Position numbers and translations under genes: made by a program. Below are positions 18,180 to 28,167 of a stretch of DNA of 64,000 nucleotides, one piece after another (the stretch's first letter is position 1; every line of letters begins with the position of its first letter). The stretch is from Halobacteriales archaeon YIM A00010. GTDB taxonomy: Archaea > Halobacteriota > Halobacteria > Halobacteriales > Haloarculaceae. The stretch is taken from assembly GCA_025041175.1 (NCBI GenBank), contig JAKCFJ010000002.1, forward strand, positions 868,001 to 932,000. Direction: 5' to 3'. The notes beneath the pieces are model-generated. The model was not told the origin of the DNA, ran no database searches, and saw only the letters and a program-made list of their open reading frames with translations.

Positions 18180-18272
18180 CAGGAACCGATCCGGAGAGGG
18201 GGAACGCCAAGCGAGGAATCGAGGCGCTCGCCCGGTGAAATTCCGGGTGGCTTCGTGGCGGTACGGACTGAG

Positions 18273-18303
18273 ACTGTCGGTCATAAGGACCATGACCGAG
18301 AGT
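18273..18303. repeat. Minimal inverted repeat with family A ends (A4)
   Basis: ACTGTCGGTCAT and ATGACCGAGAGT are separated by only seven bases. These are the two ends of a family A element without its interior, so it looks like an internal-deletion derivative. It could form a hairpin between the GH51 and GH4 genes and act as a terminator. Confidence 0.55.
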
Positions 18304-18368
18304 ATGAGCGCGTCGCGTGTGGGCGACCGAAAACGTATTATCGCGTGCGTGTGACGAGCCAGCGTACA

Positions 18369-19703
18369 ATGGTGAAAATCGCGTTCATCGGTGCTGGGAG
18401 TCACACGTTCACGCAGACGCTGATTCGTGGCATCCTTTCGTTTCCGGCGCTCCAGGACTCGACGCTGTGTTTGATGGATATCGACGCGAAACGCCTCGAA
18501 CGAATCGAAACTGCGACACAACGACTGGTGGACGAACACGCATTCCCTGCGACGGTCGAAGCGACGACCGGTCGCCGGGAGGCGCTCGAGGGGGCAGACT
18601 ACGTGATCACGACGATTCACGTTGGCGGCGTCGAACCGGTCGAAAACGAGATCGAGATTCCCCGGCGCTACGGCGTCAAACAGTCCGTCGGCGATACGCT
18701 CGGTCCGGGCGGTGTCTTCCGCGCCATGCGAACGATCCCGACGATGCTCGACATCGCTCGCGACATGGAGGAGCTGTGTCCGGACGCCCCCCTCCTACAG
18801 CACACGAATCCGATGGCGATGACCTGCTGGGCGCTCGCGGCCGAAACGGAGATCGACGTGTACGGAATATGTCACAGCATCGTGGGGACGGCCCGCGACA
18901 TCGCGGACTACGTCGGCGTTCCGTTCGAGGAACTCGACTACTGGGTCGCCGGGATCAACCACATGGCGTGGTTTCTCGAGCTACAGCACGACGGGCGCGA
19001 TCTGTACCCCGATCTCAGGGCGGCGAGGACGGATCCGGAGACGTACGCCCAGGACGTCGTCCGCTTCGAGACGATGGATCACTTCGGCCGATTCATCACG
19101 GAGTCGAGTCACCATCTGAGCGAGTACCTGCCGTACTTCCGCCACAGCCAGGCGGAGATCGACCGGCTCGTTGACGCCAGCGCGTACGATCCGGAGCGGG
19201 AAGCGTTCGAGTACTCTCCCGTCTGCTGGCTGCCAACCGGCGAGTATTTTGCCCAGTGGCGGACCATCGACCACGCAGACCAGTTCGACCGAGAGACGAT
19301 GGACACCTCGCTCTCGCGATCGGACGAGTACGCCCCGCGAATCATCCACTCCCTCGAAACCGGTGAGGCCCGGCGAATGAATCTCAACGTCCCGAACGAC
19401 GGACGTCTCATCACGAATCTTCCCGACAATGCTGAAGTCGAGGTTCCGTGTCACGTCGACGAAACGGGCGTCCACCCCTGTTCCGTGGGCGACCTTCCGC
19501 CACAGCTCGCGGCCCTCAACCGTTCGAACGTCAACGTCCAATCGCTCGCCGTCGAGGCCGCCAACGAGCGTAGTGAGGCGTCACTCCGGCAGGCCATCAA
19601 ACTCGATCCGCTGACTAGCGCCGTGTGTACGCTCGAGGAAATCGACGACATGATCGACGATCTGCTCGAGGCGAACGCGGCGTATCTTCCCGAACTCGCC
19701 TGA
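18369..19703 (+). CDS. GH4 family glycosidase (alpha-glucosidase/alpha-galactosidase type)
   Basis: NAD- and Mn-dependent glycosidase that cleaves by an oxidation-elimination mechanism in the cytoplasm. The 444-residue protein has a Rossmann start (KIAFIGAGSHTFTQTLI), HTNPMAMTCWA, the metal-site cysteine in VYGICHS (about C168) and GINHMAWFL. ATG 18369 gives the canonical MVKIAFIGAG start; the frame is open upstream to 18255 without support. A TATA-like TATTAT lies about 30 bases upstream. In this locus it may act on alpha-linked side groups such as galactose or glucuronic acid; the exact substrate is not determined. Confidence 0.93.
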   Translation: MVKIAFIGAGSHTFTQTLIRGILSFPALQDSTLCLMDIDAKRLERIETATQRLVDEHAFPATVEATTGRREALEGADYVITTIHVGGVEPVENEIEIPRRYGVKQSVGDTLGPGGVFRAMRTIPTMLDIARDMEELCPDAPLLQHTNPMAMTCWALAAETEIDVYGICHSIVGTARDIADYVGVPFEELDYWVAGINHMAWFLELQHDGRDLYPDLRAARTDPETYAQDVVRFETMDHFGRFITESSHHLSEYLPYFRHSQAEIDRLVDASAYDPEREAFEYSPVCWLPTGEYFAQWRTIDHADQFDRETMDTSLSRSDEYAPRIIHSLETGEARRMNLNVPNDGRLITNLPDNAEVEVPCHVDETGVHPCSVGDLPPQLAALNRSNVNVQSLAVEAANERSEASLRQAIKLDPLTSAVCTLEEIDDMIDDLLEANAAYLPELA

Positions 19704-20242
19704 GAACAGTGTGGGAAACGATCGTTTCTCGGCCGTCGACAAGAGGATTGCTTCCCACAATACAAGACGCTGTATACACCCGAGGGAAATTTTGTCAAAA
19801 CTATCGAGAAGAACGAATCACGCAGTTTCCAGAATATAACGAATTTCGTTTACATTTACGAACGGAGCACCATCGAGTAACGCCGCGAACGAGCGCGGAA
19901 ACGCGAACTGGTGATTCTGTCCACCACGACCGCGTAGCAACCACTACGTATCCGCCGAGAATGGATCTTAGAAGCGTCTGAATCCGCGATCAGCACGTAG
20001 ACGAAGCCAATAGCTAACATAATATATTATGAATCTATTATCTCATATCCAGGAATCACTGAATGGCTGCGGCTCACAGACCGGCGTGAGTACCAATAAC
20101 CTAGATTTCTCTAAATATTATCCCTTCCAAATTTGCCGGGGAATGTAATAAGACATACCATTCCGACAAAAACGAAATCCTACATATTCATAATATTTAT
20201 ATTAATGGGCGTATATGTGCTGCACACGGGTGATGCGTTAGC
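19704..20242. other. Intergenic region before the xylanase gene
   Basis: About 540 bases with no plausible gene. It turns AT-rich from about 20020 and probably holds the regulated promoter of the xylanase. A TATA-like TTTATATTA lies at 20196-20204. No clear operator repeat was found by eye. Confidence 0.5.
20196..20204 (+). promoter_or_regulatory. TATA-like element of the xylanase gene
   Basis: TTTATATTA lies 39-47 bases before the xylanase ATG. A second AT run, GTATATG, lies about 25 bases before it. One of the two is likely the core promoter. Confidence 0.45.
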
Positions 20243-21625
20243 ATGAACAGCGATCGAGAGCGATCAGTATCAGAGGACGAGCCGAGTGATGGCACGGTGG
20301 GCCGACTCGACCGTCGAGGGTACATGCGAGTTCTTGGCGGGCTGGGGATAGTCGGGACCCTGGGCAGCTTCGCACCGAGAACGGCGGGCGCAGAGACCGC
20401 GGACCGATCCAAGACCGTAGACGAGCGGATTCAGGAGCACCGAACCGGCGACTTGGAGGTGGTCGTCGAGAACCCCGACGGACAACGCGTGGAAAACGCC
20501 ACAGTCCACGTGACTCAGCAGGAACACGATTTTACCTGGGGCACCGCGGTCGACGCGGGAGCACTCATCAACGACAGCAGTCCGGGAGACAACTACCGGA
20601 CGTACATCCCGGAGCTGTTCAACACGGCAGTCCTAGAGAACCACCACAAGTGGGCGTTCTGGGAGGACAACCAGGGGTTGGCCGACGACGCAACGAGTTG
20701 GCTCCTCGATCAGGGTCTCGATGTTCGCGGGCACGTCTGTATCTGGGGGAGTCGGGGCTCTGGTGCCATTCCCTCCGACATCGAGACGGCGATCGACAAC
20801 GGCGACGCCCAGACCATCGTCGACCGGTCGATGCAACACATCGAAGACATCATCACCCACTACGGAAGCGATATCCACGAGTGGGAGGTCGTCAACGAGG
20901 TGCTCCATGAGCAGGAAATCATCGAGGCAGTGGATGGATCGGATGTTAACCCCCTGAAAGCGCCGATCCTTGCCGATTGGTACCGGCAGGCCGAAAACGT
21001 CCGACCCGGCGGTACCTCGCTGGGAGTCAACGACTACAGCGTGTTGGCCGGCAACTACGGCAGTGAGCAAAGCGACTACGAAACCCAGATTCAGTTCCTG
21101 CAAAACGAGGGGGTCGATCTCGGAACGATCGGGCTCCAGAGTCACTTCAGCCAGAACGAGACGCTGAGTCAAGAGGAGATCACATCGATCCTCGATAGCT
21201 ATCAGGCGCTCGGTCCTGGCATCAAGATCACGGAGTTCGACATGGCCGACTCCGGCTGGTCCGAGAACGATAAAGCAGACTTCTTCGACACCTTCCTCAG
21301 GGCTATCTACAGTCACCCCGGCGTCAACGGCTTCCTGATGTGGGGTTTTTGGGACGAAGAACATTGGCAGGACGACGCCCCGCTGTTCACCAGTGACTGG
21401 TCGGAAAAGCCCGCCTACGACGTGTACGAGGAGCTCGTCCACGGCGAGTGGTGGAACGACGAGACCGGTTCGACCGACGAAACGGGAACCTACACCACCG
21501 ACGCGTACCTGGGTGAGCACAAGATCACCGCAGAGACAGACAGTGATTCGGCGACTACCGCCGTGTCCGTGACGGACCCGTCTACGTTTGGAACGACGAC
21601 GGTGCAGATCACCGTCGATGGTTAG
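20243..21625 (+). CDS. Tat-secreted GH10 endo-1,4-beta-xylanase
   Basis: Cuts the xylan backbone outside the cell. A Tat motif (DRRGYMRVLGGLGIVGT, about residues 23-39) ends with TAGAE near residue 51. A short beta domain (about 70-95) precedes the GH10 barrel. The acid/base glutamate is in EWEVVNEV (about E219) and the nucleophile in KITEFDM (about E331); GFLMWGFWDE marks the final strand. The last 70 residues form a Thr/Asp-rich beta domain of unknown role. At 460 residues it is a normal single-domain GH10. It provides the substrates for the two ABC importers nearby. Confidence 0.95.
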   Translation: MNSDRERSVSEDEPSDGTVGRLDRRGYMRVLGGLGIVGTLGSFAPRTAGAETADRSKTVDERIQEHRTGDLEVVVENPDGQRVENATVHVTQQEHDFTWGTAVDAGALINDSSPGDNYRTYIPELFNTAVLENHHKWAFWEDNQGLADDATSWLLDQGLDVRGHVCIWGSRGSGAIPSDIETAIDNGDAQTIVDRSMQHIEDIITHYGSDIHEWEVVNEVLHEQEIIEAVDGSDVNPLKAPILADWYRQAENVRPGGTSLGVNDYSVLAGNYGSEQSDYETQIQFLQNEGVDLGTIGLQSHFSQNETLSQEEITSILDSYQALGPGIKITEFDMADSGWSENDKADFFDTFLRAIYSHPGVNGFLMWGFWDEEHWQDDAPLFTSDWSEKPAYDVYEELVHGEWWNDETGSTDETGTYTTDAYLGEHKITAETDSDSATTAVSVTDPSTFGTTTVQITVDG

Positions 21626-21860
21626 CGTAACGGTGACGGTCCTGTCACCGGCGGGGGCGACAGCGTCGAAAACGTCAGCAGGGCACTGGACGCGACGGAC
21701 GGATCCTCGGAGCCACCGTCCGCAACACTGTTCGACAGCCGGGCCAGACCCGTAAGGATACGAGGCCACGCGAGATCGATCGTCTCGTAGGCCGGCGAAA
21801 CGAGATCAACGGCGTTCTCTAGACCAGAACGCTTATTCGGAAAGATACTAAGGTGATGTC

Positions 21861-22616
21861 ATGAACGCCAAATACCCGGTGCGAACCACCGAAAAGACGC
21901 TCGCCCTGGTCGAGCAGTTGATGAAACGGGGATCCTGTGGGGTGACCGAGTTGGCAAACGACCTCGATATGGGCAAGAGCGCCGTGCACAACCACTTGAC
22001 GACGCTCCAGGAGCACGGCTACGTGCAGAAGGTTGGCGACGAATACCAGCTCAGTCTGAAGTTCCTCGAAGTCGGCGGGCGCATTCGCAAGTCGATGGAG
22101 TTTTACCAGGTCGCCGAGCCAGAGGTGAAATCACTCGCGGCCGAGACAAACGAACTCGCCAACATCCTCGTCGAAGAACAGGGGATGGGCGTCTATCTGA
22201 TGCGGGCGAAAGGGAAAGACGCAGTGGATCTCGACACGTACGCCGGTCTCCGGACGTGCCTCCACGCGACGGCGCTCGGAAAGGCGATTCTCGCACACCT
22301 TCCGGAGTCGCGGGTCGAGGAGATAATCGAACACCGGGGTCTCGAACAGAAGACGCCAAAAAGCATCGGCACGCGCGAGGAGTTGTTTCAGGCGCTCAAC
22401 GACATCCGCGAACGCGGGTACGCCATCGACGACGGCGAGCGTCTGGAGGGCCTTCGCTGTCTGGGCGCTCCCGTCAAAACGTCCTCGGGTGAAGTGCTGG
22501 GCGCGATAAGCGTCTCGGCTCCCGCTAGTCGCGTCAGCGACGAGGACCTCCACGGCGACCTCCCCGAAAAGGTTCTCAGCGCGGCGAACGTCATCGAACT
22601 CAACATCAACTACTGA
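21861..22616 (+). CDS. xacR: IclR-family regulator, XacR-like
   Basis: A 251-residue regulator. An N-terminal winged helix (residues about 5-65, with [17 protein letters not shown]) is joined to an IclR effector domain containing [15 protein letters not shown]. In Haloferax volcanii the IclR protein XacR activates D-xylose and L-arabinose genes. This gene lies between the xylanase and the pentose dehydrogenase genes, so the same role is likely. Orthology is inferred from family and neighbours. A second IclR gene is at 37772. Confidence 0.8.
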   Translation: MNAKYPVRTTEKTLALVEQLMKRGSCGVTELANDLDMGKSAVHNHLTTLQEHGYVQKVGDEYQLSLKFLEVGGRIRKSMEFYQVAEPEVKSLAAETNELANILVEEQGMGVYLMRAKGKDAVDLDTYAGLRTCLHATALGKAILAHLPESRVEEIIEHRGLEQKTPKSIGTREELFQALNDIRERGYAIDDGERLEGLRCLGAPVKTSSGEVLGAISVSAPASRVSDEDLHGDLPEKVLSAANVIELNINY

Positions 22617-22848
22617 GCGCGTTCTCTCGTTTCGAACAGCCGTCATCGATCTCGCTACTGTCAGGATCGTCTCGAACGTCCGGACGGCGCGTCGGGGCAC
22701 GACGATACGCGTGTAAACGCCGACGCGTCGTACGCAGCGCTGTTCTGTATTTCAGAATTGACTAGAGAGGAGCCGGCCAACGACCAGGGACCGCGTCAGC
22801 CGCTGACCGTCCGTCGGACAGGGGGCCGAACGAAGACCGCGAAGAGTG

Positions 22849-24297
22849 TCAGTAGTTGTCGTAGACGGTCTTCTCGATGGTGTAGAACTCGAGCCCAGCG
22901 TCCCCCTGTTCGCGCCACGTTTCGGACGAGGAGCGTTTGAATCCACCGAAGGGAACGTGGAGTTCGAGACCAGTGGTCTTCTCGTTGATCTTCACGACGC
23001 CCGCTTGGGCATCCTCGACGAAACGGTTGGCTTGGGAATGGTCGTCGGTAACGATGCTGGCGGAGAGGCCGTACGGGACATCGTTGGCCACCTCGAGACC
23101 CTCCTCGAAGCCGCTAACCCGAATCACAGCGATGACGGGACCGAACACCTCCTCTTGTGCAATGCGCATGTCGGGGTCGACGTCGGTGAAGACGGTCGGC
23201 TCCACGAAATACCCCGAATCGACCGCATCACCCTCCGGAACGCCGCCGCCCGCGGCGAGCGTCGCGCCCTCGTTCTGTGCAACGTCGATGTATTCGAGGG
23301 TCGAGTCCAGTTCGTCGGCGCTCACCTGCGGACCCATCTCGTGGTCGTCGCCGGGACCGATGTCGGTGGATTCCGCCCGATCGACCAGTTCGTCGACGAA
23401 GTCGTCGTAGACAGCCTCGTGGACGATGGCGCGGGAACAAGCCGTACAGGACTGACCAGTAGTGCCGAACCCGCCAGCGCTGACGATGTCGGCGGCTTCT
23501 GCGGGATCAGCCGACTCGGCGACCACCGTCGGGTTCTTCCCGCCGAGTTCGGTTTGGACGCGCTTGCCGGCGTCGGTGGCCTGTTCGTACACCATTTCCC
23601 CGACCTGACTACTGCCGGTGAAGGAAACGGCGTCGGTGCCCTCGTTCTGGACGAACTCGCTGCCGACCTCGCTACCAGGACCGGTCACCACGTTGAGAAC
23701 GCCGTCGGGGAGACCCGCCTCGTCGAGCGCCGTTGCGATTTCGACGACGACGCCGGGCGCGAGCGAGGCGGGCTTGATGACGACTGCGTTGCCCGCAGCG
23801 AGCGCTGGCGCGAGTTTCCACGCCGGAATGGCGATCGGATAGTTCCACGGCGTGATGAGGGCCGCAACGCCGACGGATTCTTTTCGGGTATAAAGGTTCG
23901 TGTCGGGTGCGCTCGATCCCTTCACGGTGCCGCCGAGGTCGGCAGCCTTGGTTGCGAAGTAGTAGAAGATGTCTACCGCCCGCTGAACTTCGCCCGATGC
24001 CTCCGAGCGGGCTTTTCCCTCTTCGGCAACCAGGAGATCGGTCAGCTGTGCCTTCCGCTCGTCGAGGAGCGTTGCGGCCTCGCGGAGGATGGTCCCGCGT
24101 TCGGGACCGGGGGTGTTCGCCCACTCCGCTTTGGCGTCGACGGCGGCGTCGACCGCCCTCGTCGCGTCCTCCGTGCTAGACTGTTGGTACTGTGCGACGA
24201 CTTCGCTCGGGTTCGCAGGATTCGTTACATCGATGGTCTCGTTCGTCTCGGTCGAAACCCATTCTCCGTCGATGTAGTTCTCTCGTGTTTCCGGCAT
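22849..24297 (-). CDS. xacF: 2-oxoglutarate semialdehyde dehydrogenase (aldehyde dehydrogenase family)
   Basis: Oxidises 2-oxoglutarate semialdehyde to 2-oxoglutarate, the last step of oxidative pentose degradation. The 482-residue protein has all ALDH marks: [20 protein letters not shown], the glutamate in QTELGGKNP and the catalytic cysteine in [12 protein letters not shown]. The C-terminus [18 protein letters not shown] is typical of semialdehyde dehydrogenases of this branch. It is divergent from the xylose dehydrogenase with a 96-base shared promoter region. The frame opposite it is open for hundreds of codons, but that is a GC-bias shadow. The substrate is inferred from context. Confidence 0.88.
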   Translation of the reverse strand: MPETRENYIDGEWVSTETNETIDVTNPANPSEVVAQYQQSSTEDATRAVDAAVDAKAEWANTPGPERGTILREAATLLDERKAQLTDLLVAEEGKARSEASGEVQRAVDIFYYFATKAADLGGTVKGSSAPDTNLYTRKESVGVAALITPWNYPIAIPAWKLAPALAAGNAVVIKPASLAPGVVVEIATALDEAGLPDGVLNVVTGPGSEVGSEFVQNEGTDAVSFTGSSQVGEMVYEQATDAGKRVQTELGGKNPTVVAESADPAEAADIVSAGGFGTTGQSCTACSRAIVHEAVYDDFVDELVDRAESTDIGPGDDHEMGPQVSADELDSTLEYIDVAQNEGATLAAGGGVPEGDAVDSGYFVEPTVFTDVDPDMRIAQEEVFGPVIAVIRVSGFEEGLEVANDVPYGLSASIVTDDHSQANRFVEDAQAGVVKINEKTTGLELHVPFGGFKRSSSETWREQGDAGLEFYTIEKTVYDNY

Positions 24298-24393
24298 GGA
24301 CTGACTGTTCTCGGCTCACTCATACTACTCTTACGGTTTCTCACCTATCGACAGTCCACTACATTTTTGCTGGTCGCCTCGAACTGGCGTACC

Positions 24394-25476
24394 ATGACGG
24401 TCGACGACTATCTGCGAAGCGCGAGAGACCGCGACTGGGAACAGCTGGAGTCCGGGACGCTTCGTCTCGCCATGGTCGGTCTCGGATGGTGGACGCGCGA
24501 ACAGGCGATACCCGCCATCGAGTCCTCGGAGTTCTGTGCGGCCACCGTCGCGGTCAGCAGCACCCGCGAGAAAGCCGCGGACGTGGTGGCCGGGACGCTG
24601 GAGACGGCGATCACGTACGAGGAGTTCGTGGCGGGCAGGGCAGCCGACGAGTACGACGCTGTGTACATCTGTACGCCCAACGCACGCCACCTACCGTACG
24701 CGGCGGCGGCTGCCGACCACGGCAAGGCGATTCTTTGTGAGAAGCCGATCGAAGCGACCCACGAACGCGCCGAGAAGCTCGTCACGACCGCCGAGAGCGT
24801 TCCGTTGATGGTCGCCTACCGGATGCAGACTGATCCGCAGGTCCGCCGGATGCGCGAGCTCGTCGCGGACGGAGCCATCGGGGAGCCGGTGGTCGTCCAC
24901 GGCCACATGGGTCAGCAGCTGCTCGACGCGGTGTCGGAATCACCCGACCAGTGGCGACTCGATCCGGAGCTGGCCGGATACGGCGCGACAGTGATGGATC
25001 TGGGCATCTACCCGCTCAACACCGCTCGGTTCGTTCTCGACGCCGACCCGGTGAGCGTGACCGCACAGATGCACTCGGAGAACGAGGCGTTTCGGAACGT
25101 CCCTGACCAGCACGCCGCGTTCACGGTGCAGTTCGATGATGGGACCTACGCCGCCTGTACGGCCAGTCAGCAAGCCCACCGCTCCGGACACCTCCGCATC
25201 GTCGGCACGGAGGGAGAGCTCCAACTCGAGCCCACGTTCCTCGGAGAGTCCCCCCAACGACTGCGCCTGCGCGCGCTCGACGGACGCGTGGCGATGGACG
25301 ACGGCCGCCGCGAGCTGTTCGGTGACGAGATGACCGAGGAGTTCGACTACTTCGCCGACAGGATCCTCCGCGAGGAACCTGTCTCGCCCGACGGCGAACA
25401 CGCGCTCGTGGACATGCGGACGCTCGCGGCCATCTACGAGGCGGCCGAAACCGACGGGACGGTTTCGGTGGCGTGA
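24394..25476 (+). CDS. xacA: D-xylose 1-dehydrogenase (NADP+), Gfo/Idh/MocA family
   Basis: First step of oxidative xylose breakdown, xylose to xylonolactone. The 360-residue protein has a Rossmann start ([18 protein letters not shown]), the family motif ILCEKPIEA and the barrel segment [14 protein letters not shown] with the catalytic region. The MVGLGWWT and EKPIEA forms closely follow the characterised haloarchaeal xylose dehydrogenase as I recall it. ATG 24394 ([15 protein letters not shown]) is chosen; the longer upstream frame is the antisense of the neighbouring aldehyde dehydrogenase. The lactonase and pentonate dehydratase that should follow are not in the window. Confidence 0.88.
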   Translation: MTVDDYLRSARDRDWEQLESGTLRLAMVGLGWWTREQAIPAIESSEFCAATVAVSSTREKAADVVAGTLETAITYEEFVAGRAADEYDAVYICTPNARHLPYAAAAADHGKAILCEKPIEATHERAEKLVTTAESVPLMVAYRMQTDPQVRRMRELVADGAIGEPVVVHGHMGQQLLDAVSESPDQWRLDPELAGYGATVMDLGIYPLNTARFVLDADPVSVTAQMHSENEAFRNVPDQHAAFTVQFDDGTYAACTASQQAHRSGHLRIVGTEGELQLEPTFLGESPQRLRLRALDGRVAMDDGRRELFGDEMTEEFDYFADRILREEPVSPDGEHALVDMRTLAAIYEAAETDGTVSVA

Positions 25477-25501
25477 TCAGGAGACGGCGGCGAGCGCGTC
25501 A

Positions 25502-25596
25502 TACTGGCAGACCTGCGGACGGAGTGCGACGGAATATCCAGCTGCTATCTGGCGGTTCACCAGCATCTGATAGTCGATCACCTCTGTCCGACAGTA
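25502..25596 (+). mobile_element. Family C MITE-like element, copy C3
   Basis: A 95-bp element between convergent genes, flanked by TCA at 25499-25501 and 25597-25599. The left end (TACTGGCAG) has two changes from the family consensus; the right end is CCGACAGTA. The interior matches copies C1 and C2. The right TCA is the stop codon of the minus-strand gene that follows. Confidence 0.8.
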
Positions 25597-25935
25597 TCAG
25601 ATCCCCTGCTGTTCGAGAATGTCGACGAACCTGTTCGAAAACTCGACCGTCCGGGTGGGAAGCCCGTACCTGTCGGTGTCCATGTCGTAGTCGCGCAGCT
25701 CCGAAACCATCTCTTCGGTGTGATACAGCGTCGTCACTGTCTCACGAACGTCCACCTCGAGCGCACCGTCGTCGGTGTCCAACCACGACTGTGTCCGTTG
25801 TTTCTCGTCGTACTCGATGGTGTACGTGTCGCCGCCGATCGCAGCCACGATGTCATCAATGGTCCCAACCTCGATCCTGTCGTCCCCCACGAGGAACAGC
25901 GTGCCATCCACACACTCGGGCTCGTACCGTGTCAT
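25597..25935 (-). CDS. Conserved-looking small protein of unknown function
   Basis: A 112-residue acidic protein with no transmembrane segment and no motif I recognise. The sequence looks like a compact alpha/beta domain (GTLFLVGDDRIEVGTIDDIV, then a strand YTIEYDEKQRT). It lies 24 bases after the fused transporter ATPase in the same direction and is probably the last gene of that operon. Its TGA stop coincides with the duplicated target of element C3. The function is unknown. Confidence 0.6.
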   Translation of the reverse strand: MTRYEPECVDGTLFLVGDDRIEVGTIDDIVAAIGGDTYTIEYDEKQRTQSWLDTDDGALEVDVRETVTTLYHTEEMVSELRDYDMDTDRYGLPTRTVEFSNRFVDILEQQGI

Positions 25936-25959
25936 CAGCCCAGTTATCCCGTCTGTTCA

Positions 25960-28167
25960 CTAATAGGGTTGTCGCTCGGCTCCCTCTAGGGGTTCGCTAT
26001 CCCAATAGTCGTGGGTCGGATCCTCGCGGAAGCACGCGGCTTTCCCGTCGGCGTCCGCAAGTTCCCGTAGATCCGGGTGCTCTTTGCGACACGCCTCGCG
26101 GGCGACGGGACACCGGGTGTGGAACCGACAGCCAGAGGGCGGGTCGACCGGATCCGGCACGTCGATCTCCCTGATCGGCGGATCCTCGGCCTCCATGGCG
26201 TCGATTTCCAGATTCGGCGTCGCCCACCGGAGCACTTCCGTGTAGGGGTGGCGCGGGTCGTGGATGAGCCGCTCGGGCGAACCGATCTCGACGATCTCGC
26301 CGAGATACATCACCGCAATCCGTCCGTTGCCGTGTTCTGCGAAGTACCGCGCGTTCGAGAGATCGTGGGAGATGAACAGGAACGACGTGTCGAACTCCGA
26401 CTGGAGTTCGAGCATCAGATCCATGATCTCGATCCGCAACGAGACATCGACCGCGCTGATCGCCTCATCAGCGAGGATCGCGTCCGGATTCATCAACAGC
26501 GCTCGGGCGAGGACGACGCGCTGTTTCTCGCCGCCCGAAAGCTGGTGGGGATACCGGTCCATGAAGTCGTCCGGCGGCGTTATGCCGACCCGCTCGAGCA
26601 GCGAGTAGATCCGGCTCCGGCGCTCGTTCGTACTGATGTTCGGATGGGTGTGTCGAAGCGGTTCCGAGAGGATGTCGACGATGCGGCGGTTGGGATTGAG
26701 CGCGCTGCCCGGGTCCTGGTGAATGATTTGAAGCGCCGACCGGATTGCCTCGTCTGAAATGTCACTATCGCTCGCGTCCGCATCCCAAACGTCCCGTCCC
26801 CGGTACTCGATCGAGCCGCCGGTCGGTCGCTGGAGACCGATCATCGTTTTGCCCAACGTCGTTTTCCCACAGCCGCTCTCGCCGAGGAGACAGACGAGGT
26901 CCTGCTCTTGAATGTCGAGCGAAACGCCATCGACTGCTCGGACGGCATCCGGGTCGCTGCTGAACCGCTCGATCAGCCCTTGCTCTTTCGTGAAATGGAC
27001 CTCGACATCGTCGAGCGACAGGAGCGGCGACCCCTTGGCGTCCGCGCCCTGTCCACTCGGCAATTGATCGGGTCCTTCGGCCGGCTCGCCGGCCTCGAAC
27101 CATTCTTTCGTCTCCCCGAAGTTGAGGGAAATCTCCTCTCGGGCCTCCTTCCAGTGGTGACACGCTGCGCGGTGCTCGGAGTCGAACCCCTCGAGCACCG
27201 TAAGCGGTGGGTCGACGGTCCGACACTTCTCGGTCGCAAGGGGACACCGCGGGTGGAACCGACAGCCCGATGGGACGTTCACCGGAGCCGGACCCTCTCC
27301 CTCGATGGGCTGCATCTCCCCGAGCGGCGCGTCGAGGTTCGGCGTCGCGTTCAACAGCGCCCGCGTGTAGGGGTGGGCCGAGTCGCCAATGATCTCGTCG
27401 CGGGGACCGATCTCCGCGAACTGGAACGCGTAGATGATGGCCATCCGGTCGGCGAGCGACGCGACCAGTGGGAGGTCGTGCGTAATAAACACGATCGTCA
27501 GGTCGTACTCCGCCTGTAAGCTGTCGAGCAGCTGGAGGATCGACCGTTGCATCAGCAAATCGAGCGCCGCCGTCGGCTCGTCCATCACGAGGACTTCCGG
27601 GTTCAACACCATACTCAACGCGATCAACGCCCGCTGTTGCATGCCACCGGAGAGTTCGTGGGGGTACGAATCGAGCACCCGATCGGGTTCGAGATAGAGA
27701 TTTTCGAGGAGTCCGCGCGCGAAGTCGAGACCCTCGGAGACGTTCTTGTCGTGGGTCTTGAGGGTCTCCGCGAAATGGGTCCCGATCTTCATCGTCGGAT
27801 TGAACGAACTCATTGCGCCCTGGAACACCATCGACACCTCCTCCCAACGGAACTGCCGGAGTTCCTCGTCGCTCAGTTCCAGCACGTCGACGGTCGACCC
27901 GTCCTCCCGGTGGTAGCTGATCTCTCCGGTGAGCACCCCCGGATCGGGAACCGCATCGAGCAGCGCGGAGGCGAACATCGACTTCCCGCTCCCGCTCTCG
28001 CCAACGATGCCCAGAACCTCGCGCCGGTCGATGCTGACATCGACATTGTCGAGGACGTACGTTTCGCCGTCGTTGTAGGTGACGCTCGTATCGCTGATTT
28101 CGAGGATCGGATCGTCGACGACCCCGCCCGATACCGTTCTGTCTCCGGATGAACTATCAATAGACAT
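25960..28167 (-). CDS. Fused dual ATP-binding protein of an oligopeptide/oligosaccharide ABC transporter
   Basis: A 735-residue fusion of the two ATPases that are usually separate (DppD plus DppF). The first half has Walker A GESGSGKS, signature LSGGMQQR and the terminal CRFHPRCPLATEKC motif. The second has GESGCGKT, LSGGEKQR and CRFHTRCPVAREAC. A linker at about residues 335-375 joins them. It is in an operon with a binding protein (30207) and permeases (29171, 28168). Transporters of this type import oligosaccharides in several archaea, and the location among xylan genes favours xylo- or cello-oligomers over peptides; the substrate is inferred. Confidence 0.93.
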   Translation of the reverse strand: MSIDSSSGDRTVSGGVVDDPILEISDTSVTYNDGETYVLDNVDVSIDRREVLGIVGESGSGKSMFASALLDAVPDPGVLTGEISYHREDGSTVDVLELSDEELRQFRWEEVSMVFQGAMSSFNPTMKIGTHFAETLKTHDKNVSEGLDFARGLLENLYLEPDRVLDSYPHELSGGMQQRALIALSMVLNPEVLVMDEPTAALDLLMQRSILQLLDSLQAEYDLTIVFITHDLPLVASLADRMAIIYAFQFAEIGPRDEIIGDSAHPYTRALLNATPNLDAPLGEMQPIEGEGPAPVNVPSGCRFHPRCPLATEKCRTVDPPLTVLEGFDSEHRAACHHWKEAREEISLNFGETKEWFEAGEPAEGPDQLPSGQGADAKGSPLLSLDDVEVHFTKEQGLIERFSSDPDAVRAVDGVSLDIQEQDLVCLLGESGCGKTTLGKTMIGLQRPTGGSIEYRGRDVWDADASDSDISDEAIRSALQIIHQDPGSALNPNRRIVDILSEPLRHTHPNISTNERRSRIYSLLERVGITPPDDFMDRYPHQLSGGEKQRVVLARALLMNPDAILADEAISAVDVSLRIEIMDLMLELQSEFDTSFLFISHDLSNARYFAEHGNGRIAVMYLGEIVEIGSPERLIHDPRHPYTEVLRWATPNLEIDAMEAEDPPIREIDVPDPVDPPSGCRFHTRCPVAREACRKEHPDLRELADADGKAACFREDPTHDYWDSEPLEGAERQPY

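Noticed and set aside
22846-24393. Long open frame upstream of the xylose dehydrogenase on the plus strand
   Set aside because: It is the antisense of the aldehyde dehydrogenase gene and open only because of GC-rich codon bias. The true start is ATG 24394.
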